Below, in pieces: positions 1 through 8,697 of a stretch of DNA of 40,762 bases (position 1 is the first letter of the stretch; each line of letters opens with the position of its first letter). This DNA comes from Prochlorococcus sp. AG-363-O06 (lineage in GTDB: Bacteria; Cyanobacteriota; Cyanobacteriia; PCC-6307; Cyanobiaceae): NCBI GenBank assembly GCA_003280085.1, contig QCFY01000012.1, positions 1 to 40,762 on the forward strand, given 5' to 3'. The notes beneath the pieces are model-generated. The model was not told the origin of the DNA. It saw only the letters and a list, made by a program, of their open reading frames with translations, and made no database searches. Made by a program: the position numbers and the translations under genes.

Positions 1-1
1 T

Positions 2-712
2 CCTTTTCTGAAAAATAAGCAATATGAATTGATTCAGCCAGGTAATAAAACTAATCTCACCAATGCAAGGGTTGCAGTTATTGGGGCAGGTACTGGATTG
101 GGAATTGCAAAAGGCATCTTAGATCAAGACAAAATAATTGCTTTAGCTAGTGAAGGTGGTCATTGTGAGTTTGCTCCTAGAAATGAAAAAGAATGGCACC
201 TTGTACAGTGGTTAAAATCAGACTTACAAGTCAATCGAATATCTATAGAGAGAATTATTAGTGGCAATGGCTTAGGTCATATAGCCAGGTGGCTGCTATC
301 TGAAAATAAAAATATCGATCACACAATGCATGAAGCTGCAGAAATATGGGGTACAGGACATGAGGTTCAGGAAATAGATTTCCCTGCATTAGTTAGCATA
401 AAAGCAAGAAAGGGTGATTTATTGATGAAAGAAGCTTTAGATCTTTGGCTAGGCGCATATGGGTCACTAGTAGGTGATGTTGCAGTAAATGAACTCTGCC
501 AATCAGGTATTTGGCTAGCGGGTGGGACTGCAAAAAAACATTTATCTGAATTCTATTCAGCAAACTTTTTAAATCCAATGCGAAACAAAGGTCGTTTTCA
601 AAGTTTTGTAGAGCAATTACCTGTCTATGCGATAACAGATCCCGAAGCAGGCCTATTTGGAGCCGCATGTAGGGCTCGCGCAATTGCCATGCCAAATGAG
701 AAAATCAAATAA
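2..712 (+). CDS. glk: Glucokinase, Glk family (5'-truncated by window edge)
   Basis: ATP-dependent phosphorylation of glucose to glucose-6-phosphate in the cytoplasm. The frame is open to the left edge (cct ttt ctg from base 2), so the N-terminal domain lies outside the window; a TTG at 29 is only an internal codon. The visible part carries Glk-family (PF02685) hallmarks: VIGAGTGLG, the EGGHCEFAP segment with its Glu-Gly-Gly-His block, and the ISGNGLGHIARWL segment that matches the SGPGL block of bacterial Glk. The C-terminal GLFGAA fits the family end. It is followed after 4 bp by thrB, suggesting cotranscription. A second, unrelated glucokinase of the ROK family lies at 7786-8688. Confidence 0.9.
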   Translation, partial: PFLKNKQYELIQPGNKTNLTNARVAVIGAGTGLGIAKGILDQDKIIALASEGGHCEFAPRNEKEWHLVQWLKSDLQVNRISIERIISGNGLGHIARWLLSENKNIDHTMHEAAEIWGTGHEVQEIDFPALVSIKARKGDLLMKEALDLWLGAYGSLVGDVAVNELCQSGIWLAGGTAKKHLSEFYSANFLNPMRNKGRFQSFVEQLPVYAITDPEAGLFGAACRARAIAMPNEKIK

Positions 713-716
713 ATAG

Positions 717-1673
717 ATGAATAGGATGGCGCCACCGCGCATTGGTCAAACAGTTGTAGTGGATGTTCCATCCACTACAGCAAATCTTGGACCTGGTTTT
801 GACTGCCTAGGAGCAGCACTAGACCTTAATAACCAGTTCACCATAAAAAGAATTGAAGGGAATGGAGAAAAGTTTGACCTAATTATGGAAGGTGTGGAAG
901 GCAGTCACTTACGAGGTGGACCTGACAATTTGTTTTATCGTGCAGCACAACAAGTTTGGAAGGCTGCTGGTCTTGAACCAGTAGGCCTTGAAGCACGAGT
1001 CAAGCTTGCTGTTCCACCAGCAAGAGGTCTTGGAAGCAGTGCAACAGCAATTGTTGCAGGTTTAGTAGGTGCCAATGCCCTGATGGGTTCACCGCTACCG
1101 AAGGAAAAGCTTTTAGAACTTGCAATCCATATTGAAGGCCATCCTGACAATGTGGTGCCTTCTCTACTTGGCGGGCTTTGCATGACAGCAAAAGCCGCAT
1201 CTGAAAGGTGGAGAGTCGTTAGGTGCGAATGGCAAGACAACATAAAAGCAGTCGTAGCAATTCCTTCGATTCGATTAAGCACTAGCGAAGCAAGAAGGGT
1301 TATGCCTAAAAATGTTCCAATTGGTGATGCAGTTGTGAATATGGGCTCTCTGACCTTGCTATTGCAAGGTCTTAGGACAGGAAATGGTGACCTGATTACT
1401 GATGGAATGAACGATAGGCTTCACGAACCATATCGTTGGCGCTTAATAAAAGGCGGGCTTGAGGTCAGGCAAGCTGCTATAAATTCAGGTGCATTGGGCT
1501 GTGCAATAAGCGGAGCAGGTCCAAGCATTTTGGCCTTATGCCAAGCCGATAAGGGGCATGCAATAAGCCATGCAATGGTCAAAGCATGGGAAGCTTCAGG
1601 GGTTGCTAGCAGGGCACCTTTGCTTAATCTGCAAACGTCAGGCAGCCAATGGCATCCAGCAGGTACTGGGTAA
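717..1673 (+). CDS. thrB: Homoserine kinase
   Basis: Phosphorylates homoserine to O-phosphohomoserine, the step before threonine synthase. It is a GHMP-superfamily kinase of 318 residues, normal for the family. The N-terminal motif VPSTTANLGPGFDCLG (about residues 17-32) and the phosphate-binding loop PPARGLGSSATA (100-111) are clear, and the C-terminal GHMP motif GCAISGAGPSILAL is intact. ATG at 717 starts 4 bp after the glk stop; a second ATG three codons later (726) is an alternative start. No clear terminator separates it from ndhD, 57 bp downstream. Confidence 0.95.
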   Translation: MNRMAPPRIGQTVVVDVPSTTANLGPGFDCLGAALDLNNQFTIKRIEGNGEKFDLIMEGVEGSHLRGGPDNLFYRAAQQVWKAAGLEPVGLEARVKLAVPPARGLGSSATAIVAGLVGANALMGSPLPKEKLLELAIHIEGHPDNVVPSLLGGLCMTAKAASERWRVVRCEWQDNIKAVVAIPSIRLSTSEARRVMPKNVPIGDAVVNMGSLTLLLQGLRTGNGDLITDGMNDRLHEPYRWRLIKGGLEVRQAAINSGALGCAISGAGPSILALCQADKGHAISHAMVKAWEASGVASRAPLLNLQTSGSQWHPAGTG

Positions 1674-1730
1674 ATCTACTTACTGGATTACCTGGTAACT
1701 GATAAATTCTCTCAAGCTCATGCTCCAAAC

Positions 1731-3302
1731 ATGGAGGCTAATCTGCCACTCACGGCTGAACTCCAGTCATCATTCCCCTGGCTTTCCCTAATAGTTCTTC
1801 TTCCAGTAACAGGGGCACTTGTTCTGCCCTTTCTGCCTGAAAGCAATGAAAAGTCATTCAATTATCCAAGGAATATAGCTCTAGCACTGCTTTTAACCGA
1901 CTTTTGCTTAATGATATCGGCTTTTAGCCGAACATTTAATAGTCAGTCTGATGCTCTTCAGCTAGTAGAAAGAATAAGTTGGATACCATTTATTGGATTA
2001 GAGTGGTCACTAGGTGTTGATGGAATATCTGCACCATTAGTTATTTTAAGTGGCCTAATTACTTTCTTATCCGCTGCCGCTAGTTGGAAAATAAGAAGTA
2101 AAACCAGGCTTTACTTTATACTACTTTTAGTACAAGCCTCTGCACAAGCATTAGTTTTCCTTTCACAAGATTTCTTATTATTCTTTCTAGCCTGGGAATT
2201 AGAGCTAGTACCTGTATACCTCTTAATTGCAATTTGGGGGGGGAACAGACGTCTTTATGCTGCAACAAAATTCATACTTTATACCGCATTAGCGTCTCTA
2301 CTTATTCTTATAAGTGGACTTGCACTTGCACTTTCAGGGGGAGATTATACTTTAAATTTAAGTCAATTAGCAGAAAAAACACCTTCTGGTAATTTTGGCA
2401 TTCTTTGCTACTTAGGGTTTCTTATTGGCTTTGGCGTTAAATTACCAATTTTCCCTCTTCATACTTGGTTACCCGATGCACATGGCGAAGCCAATGCTCC
2501 TGTTTCAATGCTGCTTGCAGGTGTACTTTTAAAAATGGGCGGCTATGCACTTTTAAGATTCAATGTTCAAATCCTTCCAGAAGCACACTTAGTATTAGCA
2601 CCTGCACTAATTATTATTGGAATAGTAAATATTATTTATGGGGCACTAAATGCATTTGCTCAAGACAATGTCAAAAGAAGAATTGCATGCAGCTCTGTTA
2701 GTCACATGGGGTTTGTTTTACTTGGAATAGGTGCAATTGACTCACTTGGAATAAGTGGCGCAATGCTTCAGATGATTAGCCATGGACTAATCGCAGCGGC
2801 TATGTTTTTCATAACAGGATCTTTCTATGAAAGAACAAATACTCTTTCGATACCAAATATGGGGGGATTAGCCAAAGTGCTCCCGATAACTTTTGCATTT
2901 TTCTTGACAAGCTCTTTAGCGTCTTTAGCACTGCCAGGCATGAGTGGATTTATAAGTGAAATAACTGTATTTCTAGGCATTACAAGCCAAGAAGGTTTCA
3001 CTTCTATATTCAGAGCTACAACAATTATTCTTTCAGCTATTGGACTAGTCCTTACCCCTATATATCTTTTATCAATGTGTAGAAGAGTTTTCTTTGGCCC
3101 AAGGATTCCAGCTCTTGCACTTGTAAATGAAATGAGTCCTAGAGAACTAAGTATTGGGTTAACTCTTTTAGTACCTACTCTTGTTATAGGATTCTGGCCA
3201 CGAATAGCGATAGACTTATATGAGGCTTCAACAAATGCACTGGCCCAGAAACTTGCAACTCATAGCTTAATAGCAATCACTTCATCAATTTCAATAGTTT
3301 AA
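1731..3302 (+). CDS. ndhD: NAD(P)H-quinone oxidoreductase subunit 4 (NdhD)
   Basis: Membrane proton-pumping subunit of the thylakoid NDH-1 complex, homologous to NuoM, used in cyclic electron flow and respiration. The 523-residue protein is hydrophobic throughout, with about 14 expected membrane segments. Visible family motifs are the conserved Glu in the [11 protein letters not shown] segment, the ATKFILYT Lys, and the [24 protein letters not shown] region split over the canonical TM7-TM8 loop. The sequence looks like the NdhD1/D2 type, but I cannot prove the paralog. A run of eight G (2236-2243) encodes Trp-Gly-Gly. Its TAA is followed with zero spacing by the ATG of the peptidase gene. Confidence 0.93.
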   Translation: MEANLPLTAELQSSFPWLSLIVLLPVTGALVLPFLPESNEKSFNYPRNIALALLLTDFCLMISAFSRTFNSQSDALQLVERISWIPFIGLEWSLGVDGISAPLVILSGLITFLSAAASWKIRSKTRLYFILLLVQASAQALVFLSQDFLLFFLAWELELVPVYLLIAIWGGNRRLYAATKFILYTALASLLILISGLALALSGGDYTLNLSQLAEKTPSGNFGILCYLGFLIGFGVKLPIFPLHTWLPDAHGEANAPVSMLLAGVLLKMGGYALLRFNVQILPEAHLVLAPALIIIGIVNIIYGALNAFAQDNVKRRIACSSVSHMGFVLLGIGAIDSLGISGAMLQMISHGLIAAAMFFITGSFYERTNTLSIPNMGGLAKVLPITFAFFLTSSLASLALPGMSGFISEITVFLGITSQEGFTSIFRATTIILSAIGLVLTPIYLLSMCRRVFFGPRIPALALVNEMSPRELSIGLTLLVPTLVIGFWPRIAIDLYEASTNALAQKLATHSLIAITSSISIV

Positions 3303-5450
3303 ATGAATTACAAATCTGCTGAAGCCACTACTCCTTTATTAGTTGGCAATGGCTTGCCAGATTATAAGCATATAACTCATGATGAAGTAAGCAAGCAAAT
3401 ACCTAAACTACTAAAAATATTAAATGATAAATTTACAAATTTTGAGTCAGTAATCAATAATAATCTTGACTCTAAAAAAATACTTACCTGGGAAGAAATT
3501 ATGGATAATTTACATGATATAAATGAATCTCTAAGGTGGAGCTGGGGTGTAGTATCACATTTAAATGGAGTCTGCAATTCAAATGAGTTTAGATCTGCTT
3601 ATGCAGAGCAGCAACCAGAAATTATACGCTTTATTAACAGAGTAGGGCAGAGTAAGGTCTTATATAATGCACTCAATGACCTACTAAATAAATCTAAAAA
3701 GAGTCTAGACGAAACTCAAATAAGAATTATTGAAGCCGAAATAGTTTCAATGGATCAAAGGGGCGTTGGCTTAGATTCAGAAAAACAAAAGCAATTTAAT
3801 ATTGACAGTGCCCGTTTAGGAGAGTTATCAACGAATTTCAGCAACAATGTGCTCGATGCAACAAAGGAATGGTCTCTATTATTAAATCAAAAATCAGAGG
3901 TCGAAGGATTACCACGGAGGGCTCTAGAGATTCTGGCCAAAAGAGCACATGATAATGGTGACGTAAATCAAAAAGATAATTCCAAGCCAACTCCTGAAAA
4001 AGGTCCTTGGCGTGTTGGCTTGGAAAGCCCAACTTACATACCTTTTATGACCTACTGCTCAAACAGAAGTCTAAGAGAAGTTGTTTATAAAGCACATGTA
4101 CAAAGAGCCAGCGAAGGCAACCTCGATAATCAGGAAAATATTAAAGAGATACTAATACTTAGGAGAAGACAAGCTAAAAGACTTGGATATATAAATTGGG
4201 CTGAATTAAGTTTGGCCACCAAAATGGCTAAAGATGTAGCCACAGTGGAAAAGTTGCTAGAAGAATTAAGATCAGCAGCTTACCTATGTGCTAAGAAAGA
4301 GATAAAAGAACTACAAATATATGCAGAAAGCAAAGGTTTCAATGAATCATCTGAAATAGCTCCTTGGGATATAATTTTCTGGGCAGAAAAATTAAAAGAA
4401 GAGCGATTTAATTTAAATCAAGAAGAATTACGCCCATGGTTTCCTCTACCAAATGTTCTTGATGGGCTTTTCAAACTATCTGAAAAACTTTTCGGAATCA
4501 AAATTGAAGCTGCAGATGGCGAAGCACCTATATGGGACCCAGAAGTTCGCTACTTCAGAGTGAAAGACTCAAACAACTCATTATTGGCATCCTTTTTTCT
4601 TGATCCTTATAGCAGGCCGGAAAACAAAAGAGGGGGTGCCTGGATGGATGAATGCCTTAATCGGAACAAGTTAAAAAATGGAGAAATAGTCCTCCCAGTT
4701 GCATATCTAGTATGCAATCAAACCCCTCCCGTAGAAGACAAGCCAAGTCTTATGAGTTTTGAAGAGGTGAGAACTCTTTTCCATGAATTTGGCCATGGAC
4801 TTCAGCATATGCTTACCACTGTGGACTACCCACAGGCAGCTGGAATAAATAATGTTGAATGGGATGCTGTTGAATTACCTAGTCAATTCATGGAAAACTG
4901 GTGCTTTGATAAACAAACATTATTGAATATTTCTTCTCACTGGGAAACTGGTAATAAATTACCCGAAAAAGAATTTAAAAAAATTGAAAAAAGTAGGAAT
5001 TTCAATTCAGGTCTGGCCACACTTAGACAAGTCCATTTTGCACTAACTGATATCAGACTTCACAGTGTTTGGGATGAGGAAAGTAAACTTACCCCTGATG
5101 AGATAAGGCGGGAGATAGCAATTTCAACAACAATTATTCCACCAATCAACGAGGATAATTTCCTATGTGCATTTAGTCATATCTTTGCAGGAGGATATTC
5201 GGCTGGTTATTATTCATATAAGTGGGCTGAAGTATTAAGCGCAGATGCTTTCTCAGCATTCGAAGAAGTTGGCCTAAGCAAAGACTCAGAAATACGCTCA
5301 ATAGGTAGAAAATTTCGTGAAACAATTTTAAGTCTTGGTGGTAGTCTTTCTCCAGATATAATTTTCGAGCTATTTCGCGGCCGGTCAGCCAAAACAGATG
5401 CCCTTATTCGTCATTCTGGTCTGAATAAAAATGATTCCAACTCCAACTAA
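3303..5450 (+). CDS. M3-family oligopeptidase (oligopeptidase A / PrlC-like)
   Basis: Zinc metallopeptidase that degrades oligopeptides in the cytoplasm. The 715-residue length fits oligopeptidase A. The zinc site HEFGH lies at residues 494-498, with the third ligand probably Glu524 in the DAVELPSQFMENW stretch; the C-terminal FAGGYSAGYYSYKWAEVLSAD motif of the family is present (tyrosines that bind substrate), shown here as a 21-residue region near residues 630-650. ATG at 3303 directly abuts the ndhD stop, which suggests translational coupling. The 3' end overlaps the convergent lipase gene by 4 bp. Peptide recycling is an inference from the family; signal-peptide degradation is also possible. 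Confidence 0.93.
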   Translation: MNYKSAEATTPLLVGNGLPDYKHITHDEVSKQIPKLLKILNDKFTNFESVINNNLDSKKILTWEEIMDNLHDINESLRWSWGVVSHLNGVCNSNEFRSAYAEQQPEIIRFINRVGQSKVLYNALNDLLNKSKKSLDETQIRIIEAEIVSMDQRGVGLDSEKQKQFNIDSARLGELSTNFSNNVLDATKEWSLLLNQKSEVEGLPRRALEILAKRAHDNGDVNQKDNSKPTPEKGPWRVGLESPTYIPFMTYCSNRSLREVVYKAHVQRASEGNLDNQENIKEILILRRRQAKRLGYINWAELSLATKMAKDVATVEKLLEELRSAAYLCAKKEIKELQIYAESKGFNESSEIAPWDIIFWAEKLKEERFNLNQEELRPWFPLPNVLDGLFKLSEKLFGIKIEAADGEAPIWDPEVRYFRVKDSNNSLLASFFLDPYSRPENKRGGAWMDECLNRNKLKNGEIVLPVAYLVCNQTPPVEDKPSLMSFEEVRTLFHEFGHGLQHMLTTVDYPQAAGINNVEWDAVELPSQFMENWCFDKQTLLNISSHWETGNKLPEKEFKKIEKSRNFNSGLATLRQVHFALTDIRLHSVWDEESKLTPDEIRREIAISTTIIPPINEDNFLCAFSHIFAGGYSAGYYSYKWAEVLSADAFSAFEEVGLSKDSEIRSIGRKFRETILSLGGSLSPDIIFELFRGRSAKTDALIRHSGLNKNDSNSN

Positions 5451-6043
5451 GCAGTTAACTTCTTTATAAGAACATCTAATGCCAACGGATGTGCGATTAA
5501 CTGTTTATGAGTTAATACTGGCAAAGCATATCGAGGCCCTACAGGAAGCACAGCCTCCCAACCTGGTAAAACCATTAAATCACCTCTACAAAAAAAGCTG
5601 CTACATTTGATTCCATATAAAGAAGAAATATCAAGGTTGAGTTCATTCAAGAAATTACTTCCAGGCTTCATCTGTGCGACACCAGCCAAAAGACAAGAAG
5701 GTATAAAGCTAGCTGTGTAAGTTCCCTTATGGGGAGATCCAACACTTAGAAAACGATTTGTTCGAGCTGCACCATTTAATTTCTGCAGCCAAAATCTACC
5801 TATCAAACCACCCATTGAAAATCCAAGTAGATCAATCTCTATCTCTGGTCCTAGGTACTTGCATATTTCTGCGTCTAGTTTTTCAGCTAGAAGTTGTATT
5901 GGCACTCTACCCATCTTATGAGGTAATGAAGGTATCAAAATATTGGGATTAATTTGCTCAATTTCTCTAACTAAGCCATTGAATACTTTTGGGGTATCCC
6001 AAAGGCCATGAACTAATACAATTGGTCGAAGAAAAGGTTTCAT
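5447..6043 (-). CDS. Alpha/beta hydrolase, lipase-like
   Basis: Small 198-residue alpha/beta hydrolase of the triacylglycerol-lipase/PGAP1-like type. The oxyanion segment VLVHGLWD (about residues 9-16), the nucleophile elbow GFSMGG (Ser76), the VGSPHKG strand typical of lipases (101-107), a likely acid Asp155 (RGDLMVLPG) and a likely His185 are visible. No signal peptide is apparent, so a cytoplasmic or membrane-associated esterase is likely; the substrate is unknown. It lies 8 bp downstream of folB in the leftward folB/proA cluster and overlaps the convergent M3 peptidase gene by 4 bp. Confidence 0.85.
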   Translation of the reverse strand: MKPFLRPIVLVHGLWDTPKVFNGLVREIEQINPNILIPSLPHKMGRVPIQLLAEKLDAEICKYLGPEIEIDLLGFSMGGLIGRFWLQKLNGAARTNRFLSVGSPHKGTYTASFIPSCLLAGVAQMKPGSNFLNELNLDISSLYGIKCSSFFCRGDLMVLPGWEAVLPVGPRYALPVLTHKQLIAHPLALDVLIKKLTA

Positions 6044-6051
6044 TAGAATAT

Positions 6052-6432
6052 CTAACTAGGAAAATAACGCTTTCTTTCTACAGCAACAGTTCCATTAAAA
6101 CCGCTAATAGGTGGTTTACATTTCCTTAGTAATACCTGCATTGGAACTTTGCCATATAAATCCTCCAAACAAGTAAGTATCTTTTCAGAAAAATGCTCAA
6201 TTGTTAAACACTCCAGGTTCAAGGACATTTTCTGAATATTTCGAATAGCAAGTCCATAATCTGCTGTCCTATTAATATCATCATTTCGAGCTGCTTCATC
6301 CAAATCAATCCAAAGACTAAAGTCCAAACTAAAAAACTGACCTAACAATCGTTCCTCCTCAAAAACTCCAACATGAGCCCATATCTTTATATCCTTAACA
6401 TGTACAGCTCCATTAGGTAGATAATTTGTCAC
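6052..6432 (-). CDS. folB: Dihydroneopterin aldolase
   Basis: Converts 7,8-dihydroneopterin to 6-hydroxymethyl-dihydropterin and glycolaldehyde in folate synthesis. The 126-residue size fits the family. HVGVFEEER (residues 20-28) matches the GVxxEER-type active segment, and the [11 protein letters not shown] segment carries the likely catalytic Lys104 (family pattern KPxAPI). The start is GTG at 6432, inside a GTGA overlap with the proA stop, so translation is probably coupled. The L-E-x-L-A segment normally seen near residue 78 reads LTIEHFSE, a mild deviation. Confidence 0.88.
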   Translation of the reverse strand: MTNYLPNGAVHVKDIKIWAHVGVFEEERLLGQFFSLDFSLWIDLDEAARNDDINRTADYGLAIRNIQKMSLNLECLTIEHFSEKILTCLEDLYGKVPMQVLLRKCKPPISGFNGTVAVERKRYFPS

Positions 6433-7745
6433 AGTGGCAAATCAACATGTGAGAAATCACTTTTCCCTGAAACAAAATCAGCCGCAATATGCCCATCACC
6501 TCTCAGCTTATAGCGATAAGTCACTAATCCTTCAAGGCCAACAGGCCCCCTAGGTGGAAGTGTTTGAGTGCTGATGCCGACTTCAGCACCAAAGCCATAC
6601 CTAAATCCATCCGCAAAGCGAGTCGAACAATTGTGATAGACACCTGCACTATCAACTGCACTCATAAATTTTTCAGCAGTTTCTTTATCTTCACAAACAA
6701 TTGATTCTGTATGCCTTGATCCGTATTGATTTATGTGTTCAAGAGCTGTTTCTAAGCTATTAACTACCTTTATAGAAAGAGTCATGTCCAAATATTCTGT
6801 TTCCCAATCTTTTTCGGATGCCGCTTGCGAAACACCAAGAGATCGGCTGACTTTATCTCCAAGGAGAGTCACTCCATTGGAATCAAACAAGGGGACAGCC
6901 TTTGCTAAAAAGTTAGCTGCTATTTCCTCATGAACAAGTAACGTCTCTATGGCATTACAAGCTGCAGGATATTGAGTTTTACTATCCAAAGCTATCTTGA
7001 GTGCCTTTTCTAAATCAGCAGTTTTATCAATATATAAGTGGCAAATACCATCTGCATGTCCCAACACAGGAATACGTGTGTTGTCCTGAATAAAACGCAC
7101 CAAATCATTGCTTCCACGTGGAATCATCAAGTCAACAAATCGATCCAATCTCAACAACGCCAAACTTTCTTGACGAGTCTCAAGTAAAAGGAGAGCTCGA
7201 GGGTCTAAATCTGAATTTGACAATCCATTATGGAGAACACGAATAAGCGTCTTATTTGTAATGCTTGCTTCACTTCCACCTTTTAAGATTGCCCCATTTC
7301 CTGATCTAATAGCGAGCGAGGCAATTTGAACAAGTGCATCAGGACGCGATTCAAAAATCACACCTAACACTCCTAACGGAACAGTCCTTCTCTCAAGAAT
7401 TAATTCCTTATCTAACTCTCGATGCATTTGACGTAAACCTATAGGGTCTGGAAGTTGGGCCACTTCACGCACTCCCTCGATTGCAGCTTGCAACTTCTCT
7501 TCCCCAAATCTAAGTCTTGCCGTTAATGCTTTAGAAAGGCCTTGAGAAGCACAACGTTCAAGATCTTCCTGATTAGCATTTACAATCTCCTTTGTATTTT
7601 TGCTGAGAGATTTTGCGATTTCAATTAATGCACTTCGGCGTTGATCATTCGAGCTTTGACCAATAGAAACTGCTGCATTACGTGTATCTGTAGCAGATCG
7701 AATTAATTCTGGAGAAGGTTCTGGAACTAATTGAGAATTTTTCAT
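6429..7745 (-). CDS. proA: Gamma-glutamyl phosphate reductase
   Basis: NADPH-dependent reduction of gamma-glutamyl phosphate to glutamate semialdehyde, the second step of proline synthesis. The 438-residue aldehyde-dehydrogenase-fold protein has the motifs [16 protein letters not shown] (about 127-142), ILKGGSEA (153-160), the catalytic Cys263 in [12 protein letters not shown], and the C-terminal [17 protein letters not shown] at 7745. It overlaps folB by 4 bp and follows the ROK kinase gene by 40 bp. No proB is visible in the window. Confidence 0.96.
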   Translation of the reverse strand: MKNSQLVPEPSPELIRSATDTRNAAVSIGQSSNDQRRSALIEIAKSLSKNTKEIVNANQEDLERCASQGLSKALTARLRFGEEKLQAAIEGVREVAQLPDPIGLRQMHRELDKELILERRTVPLGVLGVIFESRPDALVQIASLAIRSGNGAILKGGSEASITNKTLIRVLHNGLSNSDLDPRALLLLETRQESLALLRLDRFVDLMIPRGSNDLVRFIQDNTRIPVLGHADGICHLYIDKTADLEKALKIALDSKTQYPAACNAIETLLVHEEIAANFLAKAVPLFDSNGVTLLGDKVSRSLGVSQAASEKDWETEYLDMTLSIKVVNSLETALEHINQYGSRHTESIVCEDKETAEKFMSAVDSAGVYHNCSTRFADGFRYGFGAEVGISTQTLPPRGPVGLEGLVTYRYKLRGDGHIAADFVSGKSDFSHVDLPL

Positions 7746-7785
7746 GGCAAAAAAGAAATGACTTGGGCAATCACTCTTTGGCTAA

Positions 7786-8688
7786 CTAAACGAAGCCTAC
7801 TAGGTGTTCAAGCGCTAATCGTGCAGCCCCCAAACAACCTGCTCCATTACCAAGTGCACATTTCCTAATAATCAAACCCTCTCTACTAGCAGGCTGTACT
7901 CGCAATTCAACCTCACGAAGTACTGATGGCAAAAAATATTTTGCTCCCTGAGAGAGTCCTCCTCCTAATAAAACCAATTGAGGAGTAAATAAATAAACAA
8001 TTGAACTTATCCCAATTCCAAGAGTTCTCCCATATTTTTCCCAAACTTTTAATGCCTCAATATCGCCGACAGCCGCCTTTTTATTTAACTCAACCGGGTC
8101 CAACTCAGTAAGCAAACGCAATCCAGCAATACTTGCGAATTGCTCTAAAGAACCTGCATTACCACTATTACAATCTGGGCCATCAGGCTGGACTCCTATC
8201 AAACCAGGTTCAGAAGCAGCACCATTATGCCCAGTAAAAAGCCTCCCTCCTAGCATTACGCCTCCACCAACACCTGTGCCTAAAGTTAACAACAGAACAT
8301 CGTCATAACCTTTAGCTGCACCAATCCATGCCTCACCAAGCAAAGCGGAATTACCATCATTCCCAAGAATCACCTTACGGTTGAGTCTTGGCTCAAGCCA
8401 ATCAGCCAGTGGAACGTCAATCCATCCAGGCAAATTAATACAAATCCTTGCGACTCTTCCTAGCTCATCCATTGGTCCAGGAAGAGCTACTCCCATAAAA
8501 GATGCCATATTCTTTGGATCAATTAAATCAATAGCCTCACATAACGCAACTGTCACAACGCCAGGTACTGATGGTTTAGGGGTTGGGATCTTGGCCTCGG
8601 CTAATAAATTACCTGAGAAATCAAACCTACCCATTTTAATAGCCGTACCTCCAATATCGACTCCAATAACGTGTTGTTCTCTTTTCAT
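7786..8688 (-). CDS. ROK-family kinase, putative glucokinase
   Basis: Probable cytoplasmic sugar kinase (PF00480), glucose being the most likely substrate. The ATP-binding start DIGGTAIKMG (from residue 11), the proton-acceptor Asp in LGNDGNSALLGE (normally NDANAAALGE) and the LGTGVGGG loop are present. The zinc motif common in ROK proteins (CxCGxxGCxE) reads CNSGNAGSLE, so two of three Cys are replaced and zinc binding is doubtful. I chose the ATG at 8688 (300 residues); a TTG at 8697 would add three residues. It starts 9 bp after the tamB-like stop, so the two are probably cotranscribed. A Glk-type enzyme is also encoded nearby. Confidence 0.85.
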   Translation of the reverse strand: MKREQHVIGVDIGGTAIKMGRFDFSGNLLAEAKIPTPKPSVPGVVTVALCEAIDLIDPKNMASFMGVALPGPMDELGRVARICINLPGWIDVPLADWLEPRLNRKVILGNDGNSALLGEAWIGAAKGYDDVLLLTLGTGVGGGVMLGGRLFTGHNGAASEPGLIGVQPDGPDCNSGNAGSLEQFASIAGLRLLTELDPVELNKKAAVGDIEALKVWEKYGRTLGIGISSIVYLFTPQLVLLGGGLSQGAKYFLPSVLREVELRVQPASREGLIIRKCALGNGAGCLGAARLALEHLVGFV

Positions 8689-8697
8689 TTGTATCAA

